A DNA stretch of 64,000 nt. Source: Oreohelix idahoensis. Taxonomy: Eukaryota; Mollusca; Gastropoda; Stylommatophora; Oreohelicidae. The stretch is from the NCBI GenBank assembly GCA_024509875.1, contig JAMPIV010012264.1, positions 43,201-107,200 of the forward strand. The letters run 5' to 3'. A program made the translations under genes and the position numbers. Shown in pieces: positions 33,429 through 45,089 of the stretch (its first letter is position 1; every line of letters starts with the position of its first letter). The notes below the pieces were generated by a model that worked only from the letters and a program-made list of their open reading frames with translations, was not told where the DNA came from and did no database searches.

Positions 33429-35307
33429 CAAAAAAAAACTTTTTTTTTCTTTCTCTAACATTTCTATGTTTTTCTGGTCAATTTTAATGCGCTGTTTTTA
33501 AATCTGCAAACCGTTTTTCTCTATCAGGTCGGGATCTCTAGAAATACGCAATTGAAGTTTTTTAACAACGCATACAGTATTACAACATCATTCGTACAAG
33601 AAGTATAACAGTTATGTAGGCTTGAATTTCTTTGCAGTCGACTTTCGTCGGTGAATGGCATGTGGTACATCGCGATGAAGCATCCAACAATAATCGGCAA
33701 GCATGGTCACACTCCACCGTCCTTGATAACGTGACTCCATTACGGCGATATCTTGATGGAATCACTCTCCATGTTCATCGGTGACTTCGCCAAGGTTGTC
33801 AGGGAAAAAGTCAAGATGCGAATCGAGCAAATGGATTTTGAGGGACATGTTACAGCCCATAATTATGTATGCATCTATGCACTGCTTAACAATATGCAAC
33901 ATAGTTGACAGATTTGTGATTTTCCAGAAAGTTATCGACGATCGATTTGAATGCCATCCATGCGCGAAGTTCCCTACCATGTAACAAGTTCTCGAATTGT
34001 TTGTCTGCAATAACTTTCCTAATATGAGGTCCTACAAAGATACCTTCCTTTATCTTTGCATCGCTAACTTGCGGAAACTTTTCTCGAAGATAAGTGAAAG
34101 CTTTGCTCGTTTTATCTAACGCTTTTACAAAATTCTTCATGAGCCCCAACTTTATATGTAACAGTGGTAAAATGAAGGTGTCTTTGTTAATTAATGGCTC
34201 GCGTATTACATTTTTATGCCCGAGCTGCATACGATCCCGGATAGGCCACACCTTTCTTGCATAATGTTCCTGTCTGTTGCTGCTGTCCCATTCACATCGG
34301 AAGCAACAGAATTTAGTATACCCAGTCTGCATGCCCGTGAGAATTGCAATGACCTTTAGGTCTCCACAAATCCGCCATTGGTAGTCATTGTACTTTATTT
34401 TTTCCAAACGTATAGCCATATTGTCATAAGTTTCTTTCATATGAACAGAGTAGGCGACTGGAATTGTTGAAAAAAAAATTTATGTTATGCAATAACACGG
34501 TTTTTAGACTAATCTTGGAAGAATCGATGAAAAATCGCCATTCGCTGACTATGTGCTCATGACCGTTTACATCTTTGCAATAGCAAATGTCATCATCCAT
34601 CTCAAAGTATTGAACAAGTTCTCTGTGTCTATTACGAAATTTAGATATCGGAGTATTGGGCGCTAAAAGATTCCATTCTTTGAGTCGCGAACCGAGTAAT
34701 TCCGCTTGTCCTTTGGTAAGAGCGAGATCACGTATTAGATCTGAAAGTTCTGAATGGTTAATTAAGTAAACACCATCATTCACCGGTATGTAATCTGAGT
34801 CAGAATTAGTTTCTAAAGCAGGTAAACTATCACTTTCTGATGGTTCATTTACGTCCAACGGATACTGTTCTGGTGGTACTTGGATCGGACACGTGATTGG
34901 ATCATGAGGCATTGGTTTCGAAACCGATTCAATATTTGGATAAACCACAGACTTTCTAGTTTTAAAAGTGAAACCATGGATATTTGTCAAGCAGAAGTAA
35001 CAATCAGTAGTGTGATTTGTATGTTCACGCCATATTACTGGCACGCCAAAAGGCATCGACTTATGCTTCGGCGATTTTCGCAACCAACCTGCCAATGTAT
35101 CGAACAAAAAGCATTTGGCTTCCAAGATTTATTTGCATCATCAACTTTCGAATCGAAATAAAGTTCATATGCTATCTTTAGTAATGGTGTAAAGTTTTTC
35201 TGGTCAACACGATCGGTAAAATATCCGCACACGTAACAGAACAGATCAGCCGAATTTCTACAACTTCTAGAAGCCGTATTTTGTAGATTTGAAAATCAGC
35301 GCAAGAA
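33429..35307 (-). mobile_element. Insertion in the Helitron helicase with inverted ends and an unnamed gene
   Basis: The helicase stops at ACTGACTAA (33420-33428) and resumes after ACTGACCTAA (35308-35317), an imperfect 9-10 bp duplication. Imperfect inverted repeats lie inside: GCGCTGTTTTTAAATCTGCA at 33489 against GCGCTGATTTTCAAATCTAC (complement ending at 35302). The left repeat is 60 bp from the presumed junction, so the exact ends are uncertain. The only gene is on the minus strand. Confidence 0.55.
33612..35275 (-). pseudogene. Conserved invertebrate transposon-associated gene of unknown function, frameshifted
   Basis: Blocks from N to C terminus: FCYVCGYF (a CxxC pair), LKIAYELYF, FGVPVIWREHTNH and DCYFCLTN (35125-34985), an acidic linker, ISKFRNRHRELVQYF, EWRFFIDSSKISLKTVLLHN (about 34545-34490), then in the next frame FCCFRCEWDSSNRQEH, IKLGLMKNFVKALDK, IKEGIFVGPHIRKVI, GCNMSLKIHLLDSHLDFFPDN (33870-33805), and SRYQGRW with DYCWMLHRD before a stop at 33612. 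I recall the same block order in multi-copy uncharacterised proteins of insects, molluscs and cnidarians, but no function is known to me. Frameshifts near 35060, 34450, 33990 and 33765. Paired cysteines suggest zinc binding. Confidence 0.68.
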
Positions 35308-35308
35308 A

Positions 35309-35675
35309 CTGACCTAAGGAGAACGAGTCTTACTTAATTCCTCGCATTGACTTAGAAGTTAGAACCGAGCGAGTGCAGTTTGCCATTTAGGATGCGACGT
35401 CGTCAATTCCCAGTGATTTTAGAATTTGCAATGACGATCAATAAAGCGCAAGGACAATCTTTTGATCACGTAGGAGTTTCCTTCCTGACCTGTTTTCGGA
35501 CACGGCCAGCTCTATGTCGCCCTCACCCGAGGAACAAATCATGAAAACTTGAAAGTCTTTGTTAAAAACACTTTTTATCAGGGAAAATTCTTTGAAACAA
35601 ATACACGTACTTTCACCAAAAAATGTTGTCATCAAAGAACTTTTCTATCGAATTAAAAAATATTTTTAAAATAAA
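35309..35675 (+). pseudogene. Helitron PIF1-type helicase remnant, right piece
   Basis: The chain resumes with GERVL and, over changing frames, reads MRRRQFPVILEFAMTINKAQ followed by GQSFDHVGV and GHGQLYVALTRG (35390-35530). These are the last helicase motifs (V and VI) of the PIF1 family found in Helitrons, and the C-terminal tail ends near 35665. Two frameshifts are visible. Downstream, CCGTCATTATTGACGG (35695-35710) is a small hairpin that could be the Helitron 3' hairpin, but the CTRR end is not evident. Confidence 0.7.
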
Positions 35676-35710
35676 TAAAAGTTTTTGATTTACTTCCGTC
35701 ATTATTGACG

Positions 35711-36109
35711 GGTGTATTAATAGTTGATATAGATAGCCATGTCTTCTGTTTGCTTTACAAATTGAGACATGATGGTTTACGGCAAACGTAATGGCTGTAG
35801 AATTATGAGCAAGAGGTCATCTTGCTGCCTTTGTACATGATCTACTGACAAAATTAAGCTTGAATGGATAGACAAGGGCAAAGGGACTTTTTGTGTGAAA
35901 CTGTCGACAAGGCCTCGAGCTGGCTATGGAACAGTAACAACGGGTAATGGAATTCACGACAATTATTTTTTTTTTTTTTTTTCACGACAACCACAATATT
36001 AATTTCGTAACCGCCTAAGGCTGGTAGAATATATAAAACCAGGAATTATGAGTCAGTTTACTAAATGTGAGCACGATTGATTGGGTTCGGGACCGAAGAC
36101 GCATCAAAA
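35711..36109. other. No recognised features
   Basis: Poly(T) run near 35970; otherwise no gene or repeat boundary seen. Confidence 0.5.
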
Positions 36110-36383
36110 GAGATGAATGCAGTCAGCGACTCATAGCTTGACTGCTTGCGTCAGGGTCAGCGAACCAGAGCTGACCAAGCCCCTAATCCACATCCAAGTG
36201 CTGGTCCTGGAAACAGTCTGGCCGAGAGAGTAGGAATCGAAGAGGGAAGGTCCCAAAAAATGCCGTGCGGAAGTCGGATGTGTCGGGCTGAAAGGCGCAA
36301 ATATTGCAGCTCTGCTGTAAACGGCGACACAACGCCACCAACGTCCTTTTCAGGACGAACGAGGAAGAAGAAGAAGAAGATTG
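36110..36383 (+). mobile_element. GAA-tailed dispersed repeat (SINE or LINE 3' end)
   Basis: GC-richer than its neighbours, ending TTTTCAGGACGAACGAGGAAG then (AAG)n. It has an open frame to 36589, but it runs through the tail and a following microsatellite, so it is not a gene. The tail matches 31564-31593. Confidence 0.55.
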
Positions 36384-36514
36384 GGTTCAATTCCCAGTAT
36401 TGGCAGTGCAACCCTACAGCGTCAAGACGATACAAAGGGCCGGAACGCTTAATTGACTTGGTGGGGGCAACTTCCGATGATCTGATTGCCTCATGCTGTA
36501 ATGCTGATTATGGA

Positions 36515-36595
36515 GCTTCTTATTACTACTACTATTATTACTGCTGCTGCTGCTACCGGTACTGCTACTACTACTACTACTACTACTGATGACGC
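36515..36595 (+). repeat. TAC/TGC trinucleotide microsatellite
   Basis: Impure (CTA)n and (CTG)n, about 80 bp. Confidence 0.85.
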
Positions 36596-36699
36596 TGTAA
36601 TGTCATTACATCTGAAGTTCTGCACTCTTTTAAATAACATTTATATCAGCCTGTGCCAATTCTCATCAATTGTGATGAGTAGGATTAGGATTTTAAAGA

Positions 36700-37071
36700 C
36701 CTAAAAGTTGCTTGAACATGACCTACAAAAATGCATTTATGACCCCCCCCCCCCTCCCCCATTTCAATAATTTTTTATTTATGCCTTAAAAAATTTTTTT
36801 TAATGGCATAAAAACTCTTTTTTAGTTTCCGAGTTAAACTAACATTTTTTTTTAAAGAAGAAAGAACGGCATTAAATAAAGCAAAAAGAATCTAAAACAT
36901 TTAATTTTCATTTGTTTGCTGCGACTGTGCCAAACTAAAATTCATGTTATTAACCCCAAAAATGACAAATAAAACAAAAGAAGGCAAAAACATATCACAA
37001 TACAGATTCATTTATTTAAAGTTTTTGCCAAACTGAAAGTCAATTATATTAAACAAAAGCATGCAGTCTAA
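36700..37071. other. AT-rich DNA
   Basis: A C-run at about 36743-36760; no gene. Confidence 0.5.
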
Positions 37072-38142
<1,071 letters not shown>

Positions 38143-38417
38143 ACGGCTTGAGTGTCCGTCTGGCAAAGTTGTTAGAACGCTTTCCTCTCGAGACAAAGTT
38201 ATCGGGTTCCGGCATCTAAACCTGCTAGCGTCACGCTCCTGTCAACCCAGCTGTCAAGGGCAGCTGACTCTGCTCCTGACTTAGAGAAGGCAAAGGCAGC
38301 AAGGAACGGAACTGGTCACCCCACATCATAAAAATCTAAACCCAGCAAAGTGCAGTCTCCAACACTTTAAATCCCTACGGCAGAATCTGCTATTGGACTG
38401 CCTTTACTTTTTTTTAA
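38143..38417 (+). mobile_element. tRNA-headed SINE, diverged copy
   Basis: Head GAGTGTCCGTCTGGCAAAGT with a decayed B box, body GTCAACCCAGCTGTCAAGG, GAAGGCAAAGGCAGC, GGAACTGGTCACC, CTCCAACACTTTAAATCCC and CTGCTATTGGACTGCC. Same family as 31746-32068, older. Confidence 0.8.
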
Positions 38418-38835
38418 CAGCAAGAGGCAGTGTTTGCAACCTGTAATACGAAACTCTATACAGACAATGACAACAGGAGGTAATTTTACCATCAGAAAGG
38501 GCTCCCTAATCAGACAAACGCTAAGGGGTGGACCCACTAGTATCATCACTCGAAAGTGCCACTCTCATGCTGTTATGCATATATACTCAGAACAGAAATG
38601 TTCTATAACAGTACTTTCTTGAAAACAAATAATATTGTCCTGTTAGCTCTCTTGGGTTGTCAACATTTTCTCCAAAACTGACAATCACATTTCATCAAAA
38701 TCATCACTTTTCTTTGCGTGCCTCGGCGGAGCATGGAGCCGTCACTGCATCTGGTCCCCTTGCAGGAAACCTGCACAAAGCAGTAATATGCTCTTGCAGC
38801 AGTGGTTTCTGTGGCGGTTTGTTGCTAGCCTCATG
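38418..38835. other. No supported gene
   Basis: The minus-strand frame 38704-38889 is GC-rich but is a shifted reading of sequence that continues the adjacent LINE fragment; not accepted as an exon. Confidence 0.4.
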
Positions 38836-39016
38836 CACAACCTCGAATCTTTGAGCAGACGTCACCAGTTGTTCCCCCTCCTTTGTCAATGTTACTCCCT
38901 AGATATGTAAAGCTTTCCACTTCTTCAATGACTTGATCCTTGATCTTTATCGAGTCCATCTGCCCATTATTTATCCTCATTTCCTTTGTTTTATTTACAT
39001 TTATGTATAGTTCCAT
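38836..39016 (-). pseudogene. LINE reverse transcriptase fragment
   Basis: The minus strand reads LYINVNKTKEMRINNG, a short linker, then EEVESFTYLGSNIDKGGGT: the block after the catalytic YADD and the YLG block of non-LTR RT. Family not assigned. Confidence 0.7.
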
Positions 39017-39117
39017 ATTAGTTGCCTTTTACGGCATGCAGTATTTTTATTCTTGGTACGTCTCTTCAGATACCCCTTGGTAATCACATGTCCTACTAGT
39101 GGCCAATTCATCTGCTA

Positions 39118-39170
39118 CACTTACTTACTTTGTCGTTCCCCTTCTACCGTGAGGTGTAGAAGTAACTGGT
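39118..39170 (-). mobile_element. LINE-B 3' stub
   Basis: On the minus strand ACACCTCACGGTAGAAGGGG then ACGACAAAGTAAGTAAG matches the last 50 bp of the copy at 28033-29029. An extreme 5' truncation. Confidence 0.75.
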
Positions 39171-39359
39171 GCTACACGAGAACCTTAATTAAGTTAACAG
39201 TTCGTTCCCAAAACTGACTAACTACGCAGAAAGACGGACAATAACCCCGATTCGAAAAAACTGTGATACGATCTGTTATTGGATCGGTACACAATATCGG
39301 AGATCACGCACTGTTCATGTCGGTGGAGCGGTGATTTTTCTCAGTGCTTCTGACAGACG

Positions 39360-39585
39360 CTAATTTGGCGGCATTATATTCCCTTGTTGTTTGGCTTTTC
39401 TCCAATTTCTTCCCAATACTTTAGTTTTGCAGCTAGCACCTTGTTTTGTTGCTTCTCTATTTGTCCTGCTGTTTTTTTTTAGCTCCTAAGTATTGTTTCC
39501 ATGCCATTTTCTTCTCTCTTATTTTCTCTTTGACTTCCTCTGTCCACAAAGGTGTTCTCTTTCTCTTCAAACACAAAGTTCTCCC
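39360..39585 (-). pseudogene. LINE-B connector region, inverted copy
   Basis: The minus strand reads KRKRTPLWTEEVKEKIREKK, then MAWKQYL, and VLAAKLKYW after a frameshift. The same blocks (TPWCTVEVEEKIRKKKMAWK, QYLKL, VLAAKLKY) occur on the plus strand at 40015-40185. So two copies of one LINE region face each other. Confidence 0.65.
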
Positions 39586-39599
39586 ATAAGCGCATACAT

Positions 39600-40310
39600 G
39601 AAGATACACTAGATGTGAACCAACAAAGAATGAGAAGTCAGTGATCGACTATGCCATAGTCATGCGGAGCTCATTCAAATATGTCCATGATGCTAGAGTA
39701 TGGAGGGGGCCAGAGATTGAAAGTGATCACTACCTGATTACAATCAAAAGAACAACTGAAAGTTGCACAGCCTAGGAACTGCCCAACATCATGCAAGAAA
39801 CAATGTAAACGACAGGGAGAAATGAGTATTAAGACCTAAAAGCTGAGAGAGCCAGAAACTAAGACCAGATATCAGGGGCTTATTGCTACATCGGTGAGAA
39901 ACACTGAAGAACAACCTCATGAATTGGAAACCCTATGGCTTAAATTCCAGGACATCATAAAGACAGAAGCTGCAGAAGCATGTGGTGAAATCCGACTTGG
40001 GAACAAGAGCAAGAGGACACCTTGGTGCACAGTGGAAGTCGAAGAGAAAATAAGAAAGAAGAAAATGGCATGGAAACAATACTTAAAGTTAAACACAGCA
40101 GGACAAATAGAGAAATATAGAGAATATGTGACACTCAGAACAGAAGCAAAAAACAAGGTGCTAGCTGCAAAACTAAAGTACTGAGAAGAAATTGGAGAAA
40201 AGCTTGAAAAAGATGCGCAAGAAAACCAGAAATTGTTCTGTAAGACCATAAAGAACACGAGGAAGGAAAAGCAATGCCCTCTCAAATTTATAAAGGACAG
40301 CAAACTATAT
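39600..40310 (+). pseudogene. LINE-B endonuclease end and connector, left part of the host of the Tc1 element
   Basis: EKSVIDYAIVMRSSFKYV and ESDHYLITIK (39625-39745) are the end of the apurinic-like endonuclease, with the SDHY version of the catalytic SDH. The frame at 39894-40184 gives the lysine-rich connector. After a stop, PLKFIKDSKLY runs up to 40310, where the Tc1 element begins. The chain resumes at 62042 with KAEEFRTTTGVRQGDIM, in the same frame once the Tc1 element and one TA are removed. About 130 residues of RT expected between these blocks are missing, so this copy had lost them before the Tc1 insertion. Confidence 0.72.
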
Positions 40311-42413
40311 ACTACTCGTCAAAAGTCAAGGGCCACTTAGAAAAACCTTGGTAGAAACCATAAAACAAATCTGATATAAACGTAATTGGTATCAGTCAAA
40401 ACGGCATTTATTGAATATGTGGTGGGTTTTGATGTTATGAATTGTTGTTATGTATTATTATTGTATTAAATGAGATCAGCTATGAAGGTCTCTGAATTTA
40501 ACAAATAGTATTGTAAACTTGTCAGAGTACCTTTCCGCTACCACCCTTTTGATCTCATTCAAAATTAATCTATATTATTATTAAAATGACTTCGTGTAGT
40601 GTCTAGGGTTATGAATGTAGAGTGTAGTGTGCAATAACCAACTAACATACAAACAAATAGTTTATTATCCACAACAACCAACAGTATTACAACAATAACA
40701 TACAAACGACACTTTAAAAGACTACCTTAATTAAGACAGTGGTTGACCTTTTTATAAATAGAATTTTTTACAATTTATTATCCTGATTCTAATTTATTTT
40801 GAACCAGGACTGACAATCAAAAGTGAAATCAAAAGAATCATTTACAACAGTCCAATAACACAGTAGATCTTCTGTCCATACATACAATATTATTCTAATA
40901 TAAGTGTGTAGTTGTATTCTTCTACTTTGAGGTAATACTGGAATCAATCAATAGGTTGTTGGTTATAATCACTCCCTTTAAGTTATGTCTGTTTTCGTTT
41001 GTCACTTGTGGAAATATTAATAACTATTCACAGTTTTCTTCACTATCACTTTCTAGTTCTTTTAAGTTGAGCTGCCAGGTGCCGAACAAGAACTTAACTT
41101 GGCAGGAGAATACAGGTAGATCGTTTCCTCTGCTCGCTTGACAATCTGTTCCACCTGTTGGATAGGCAATGGCCACTAGCATGGGATCGAAGTATACAGA
41201 CAGAGTCCTGAATCGAGCAGTTCTCAAGCGTTTGGTACTACATTAACGTCAGTACCCAGGACCCTGAAATGTGAAGGTTATGCATCCTTCTTTATACCTA
41301 GTATACAATACTATTCCACATTTAAGGTACATTACAAACAAACGAAAAGGGTCATAGCTTTATACCAACCTATGCCACCATTATCTTTTGATGTGACAAT
41401 GTACACCGGTATTCCTCTCCCCTAATAGTTACAACGCCACTGCAATTCCAGCTGTAATCTTTTCCATACAATCGGATAGGTGTTATGCTCCTTGATGACA
41501 ATCATACATATTTCCTTGTAGTCTAACACCTCTCTGACAGTCTACCACATGGTGGATCAATCTCTAGGCTCTGCCTTAGTTTACTACAGACCCACTTACT
41601 TATAGTCATACATTATTATCTCACATTCAATTTTTATTCTAGATACATGTTAGTAAAGTCAATATTACCACATTTATTCAATGAAATACACAAGTGAACG
41701 ATGACTGGCACACTTTCGATCTGCCGTTCTGTCCAGGCTTTTGAGAAATATTGTTTACTCAGCACAAGCCTGCTCTCATCGCTCCTTGGCAAAATTTTGT
41801 TATAAAATGGCGTCCTCACCTAATGCTTTTCCCCCAATATCAACTACTCTGGCCAATGATTATCCTTATTTCACTTGTAAACAAAGTCTTTCATAAATAC
41901 AATTCAACTTTCTACTACGTTACTCGGGTAATATATGTTTAGTACGAGTTTGGCCAATAATATTTCGCATCACTTCAAATTCCACCCAATCCCCTTCATC
42001 GTACTATCTTAGCCTATCTTTCACCTAATTTTTTTCCCCAAAAAATATGCCATCCAATCTAAGCAGATATGACTTGACCTGACAGTATCTCTGATTCTCT
42101 ATGTATTATCCCCAATATTTGATTATCTAATGGACTATTTATGTAATTGATAACATATTCTTAGTCAGCAAAGTCACAGGTACACGAATATATGATTTTT
42201 ATGGGGCTACGTGGCTTGGTTCAATATTCCATATTTTTTTCCAAGTTAGTTGTTGATTTTTAAACTACCTCCCGTTCAATTCTTTTCTCATGTACTTTCA
42301 AGCTAATTACGAGAGTTTATGTCATTCGCAATAAGAGCAAAGCGTGTTTTCATGATCGTAGTGTCCACTTTTTCATCGTAATTTGAAAAACCGCCTAAGG
42401 CAATACTAGCAAG

Positions 42414-43290
42414 TACCGTAAAATCTCGCGTATAATACGCACAATTTTTACTCATTTTTGCCCGCTAAAACTCGGGTGCGTATTATACGCGAGTACTAAA
42501 AAATATGTAATTTTCGATATCGAAAGTAACCTACATTGGAAAGTCTGTCAAGTTTTTGTCACAATTTGACAGTGAAAATGGCGCAAAATTGAATGTGCCA
42601 TGTGTTTTGTTATGTGTCAGACATTGTTGCAAAACGCATTTCGCACTCTTGGTCTTCAATCTGTTTTGATATTAAGCTTGGTTGTGAAGTTTGTCATTTG
42701 ATTATTTTGAGCCCTAAAAATGAATTCAAGAAAATGTTGTACTGCAGCAGAAACGCTCTTAGTGGTAAAATATGCAGAATCTAATGGCAATCGGGCAGCA
42801 AGTCGACATTTTTCCATTAACGAGTGCAACATTCGATTATGGCGAAAAAACAAAAAGGCGATGCAAGTGTTGCCTAGTAAGAAAAAGGCGAATCGTAGTC
42901 ACCACCAGATCTTCCAGACCTAGAAAAAAACATTATTGGAGTGGGAAGTGGATAATAGAAGGCAACAAGGCATCGGTGTTTCATGCATTGAAATCCGACT
43001 TAAAGCTCTGGAACTTTAAAAATCTTGTACAGACACAACAACATTTAAAGCGTCATAAGGATGGGCAGTTCGTTTTATGAAGCGACATGGTCTTTCAGTT
43101 CGTCGAAGAACTACTATCGCGCAGCATCTTCCATCTTCTTTCAGTTTTTTAACAAATGTTTCATAAAATAAAATCTTGAAAAATTATGATGCGTATTATA
43201 CACGAATTTCCATTTTACCATAACATTTTGGGCTAAATCAAGCATGCGTATTATACACGAGTGCGTACATATACGCGAGATTTTACGGTA
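42414..43290 (+). mobile_element. Pogo/Tigger-type DNA element, internally deleted
   Basis: Inverted ends CCGTAAAATCTCGCGTATAA and, on the right, TATACGCGAGATTTTACGG, each next to TA (42414-42415 and 43289-43290). Repeated internal GTGCGTATTATACGCGAG blocks occur near both ends. About 875 bp, with only the DNA-binding part of a transposase. Confidence 0.88.
42720..43130 (+). pseudogene. Pogo-type transposase, DNA-binding half only
   Basis: MNSRKCCTAAETLLVVKYAE opens a psq/CENP-B-type helix-turn-helix, continuing GNRAASRHFSINECNIRLWR and KKKANRSHHQ to a stop at 42921. In the same frame past three stops, LEWEVDNRRQQGIGVS, IRLKALEL, FKAS and WAVRFMKRHGLSVRRRTTIA form the second helix-turn-helix (CENP-B-type) of Tigger/pogo transposases. 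The DDE catalytic domain is absent: the frame ends about 100 bp before the right terminal repeat. It would have needed a transposase supplied elsewhere. Confidence 0.83.
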
Positions 43291-43713
43291 GTTTTATTTT
43301 TAGAACAATGTGAGACGTGATTTGCGTTGGGTTTTCTCCGTTTCCCCTCCCCTCTACAATGTATTTAGGCAAATACTTAGTTGACCTAGGGAAGTGGAAC
43401 GTTTGTCTCAATGACGAATTTGAAAAATAGGGTATACTTTTGGTTCGGCCATTGCGTTATCAAATAATACGCTGAAGGCGTAGGCGACAACTTACGATTC
43501 TCGCCGAAAATTTTTAGTACTTTCTTATCTGTGACTTTATGCACTATACTGTTATAATCTAATTTAGATAGTGTATTTAGAAGATTACCACAGAATACCA
43601 AATTGACATGTCACGTAAAGAAATGGAAACACACATTCAAACGCAACGAAGCTGTGAAATGTATCACCCACCTTTTTAAAAGTCACACAATAGATATTGG
43701 ACAAATAGACATT

Positions 43714-43732
43714 TCAAAATCGGATATGACCA
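43714..43732 (-). pseudogene. Last codons of the Tc1 transposase
   Basis: On the minus strand HIRF and a stop complete the NGGHxRY-type ending of Tc1 transposases. The preceding part of the gene is at 59706; the gag-only LTR element was inserted between NGG and H. Confidence 0.75.
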
Positions 43733-45089
43733 TGTTACACCCCCCTAAAATTAATGTTTATTTTTCAAGAGGTCATTACTGTTGTACCTCCGTCAAGCAC
43801 GTGAAAGTCAATCATGGCTGTCACTGATGGAGTGAAACTGCCACAGGGCTTCACTGTTGCAAATATGGTTATATTTCAAAGGTATGTGTGTTCAAGTCTA
43901 CGGGTATGCGATGCACAGGTTCTCGATACAAATAGACCACGCCCACTCCGGGGCTATTTCTAAATACGTGTTAAGTTCCCTGTCACACTTGTAATATTAA
44001 GTGCGTGTGTTGGTTTAGTCGTTTACACCACAGGTACGTACACAAGAGTCATGGATGGTTGTAAACGACTGGTGACATTTCATATGGGTTTATTCACGTC
44101 ACAACACATTGATGAAATATACATAGAATACCGTTCACAGCACAACCCAAGATATAAATTACCACATAAGAACTGCGCACTCGGCAGCTACAATGATATC
44201 ATGATTCATGGCCTAAAGTACTCTTATTAAACTCAGCGCTATAAAGAATCCTCAATAACAATCCTCTCACAGGAGCTATCATGATTCATGGCCTAAAGTA
44301 CTCTTATTAAACTCAGCGCTATAAAGAATCCTCAATAACAATCCTCTCACAGGAGCTATCATGATTCATGGCCTAAAGTACTCTTATTAAACTCAGCGCT
44401 ATAAAGAATCCTCAATAACAATCCTCTCACAGGAGCTATCATGATTCATGGCCTAAAGTACTCTTATTAAACTCAGCGCTATACAGAATCCTCAATAACA
44501 ATCCTCTCACAGGAGCTATCATGATTCATGGCCTAAAGTACTCTTATTAAACTCAGCGCTATAAAGAATCCTCAATAACAATCCTCTCACAGGAGCTATC
44601 ATGATTCATGGCCTAAAGTACTGTACACTGCAGTTATAAACACTTCCACAATAATTAAAACTGCAGTTTCATACTACGCTGTACCCACAGCGAAAAATCC
44701 GTCGACATTTTAAATTCAGCACTGTACAGGCATTTCACACTTCCCAAAAACACTGTCTTCCTACCCGGTCAAAACGCCCGGAACACTCTCCCTAGATAAC
44801 ACACTCGTCCCGCTCAAAAGCAGACACGAGACTTTTTCACGGTCAACACAACTCAGTCAACCAATCATCTGCGGGCTAGCAGCGAGCTTCTCTCACCCAA
44901 CTCAAAACAATACAGAATAACTATATCAGCGCTTTTCACGCTGTCTGTAATCTGTCTCTCGAAACTATCACGAGATACTCTCTAAATAATTCGATAGCTA
45001 ACAAGCAACTAAGTGCTATAACTCAAAATCTATTTCAACTACTGACATACTCCAGTTTACTTCCCCTTACACTAAAACTGTTCGTTACA
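43733..45089 (-). repeat. 3' LTR of the gag-only element (1357 bp)
   Basis: Bounded by TGTTACA and CGTTACA. The first 170 bp differ from the right LTR by many substitutions and indels; from about 43905 onward the two are nearly identical until the right copy is broken. It contains the 80-bp array. Confidence 0.85.
44199..44630 (+). repeat. 80-bp tandem array inside the LTR, 5.4 copies
   Basis: Unit: ATGATTCATGGCCTAAAGTA, CTCTTATTAAACTCAGCGCT, ATAAAGAATCCTCAATAACA, ATCCTCTCACAGGAGCTATC. Copies start at 44201, 44281, 44361, 44441, 44521 and 44601 (partial). Copies are almost identical. The right LTR is cut within its first unit, so its copy number is unknown. Confidence 0.95.

Larger units (their letters stand above)
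40443..43592 (-). mobile_element. Gmr1-like solo LTR, holding a pogo-type element
   Basis: Starts TGTTGTTATG, ends ATTACCACA; GAAT at 40439-40442 and 43593-43596 is a short target duplication (4 bp clear). Without the pogo-type element it is about 2.27 kb, close to the 2.41-kb Gmr1-like LTR, with which it shares ordered blocks: GAGATCAGCTATGAAGGT, TAGTGTCTAGGGTTATGA, AGTTACAACGCCACTGCAAT, GGGGCTACGTGGCT. No internal coding sequence, so recombination between LTRs removed the body. Small frames within are spurious. Confidence 0.75.

Noticed and set aside
36146..36589. 147-codon plus-strand frame
   Set aside because: It reads through a repeat's AAG tail and a trinucleotide microsatellite.
38704..38889. 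GC-rich minus-strand frame that looked like a terminal exon
   Set aside because: It overlaps, in another frame, the continuation of the LINE fragment at 38836-39016, and has no recognised domain.
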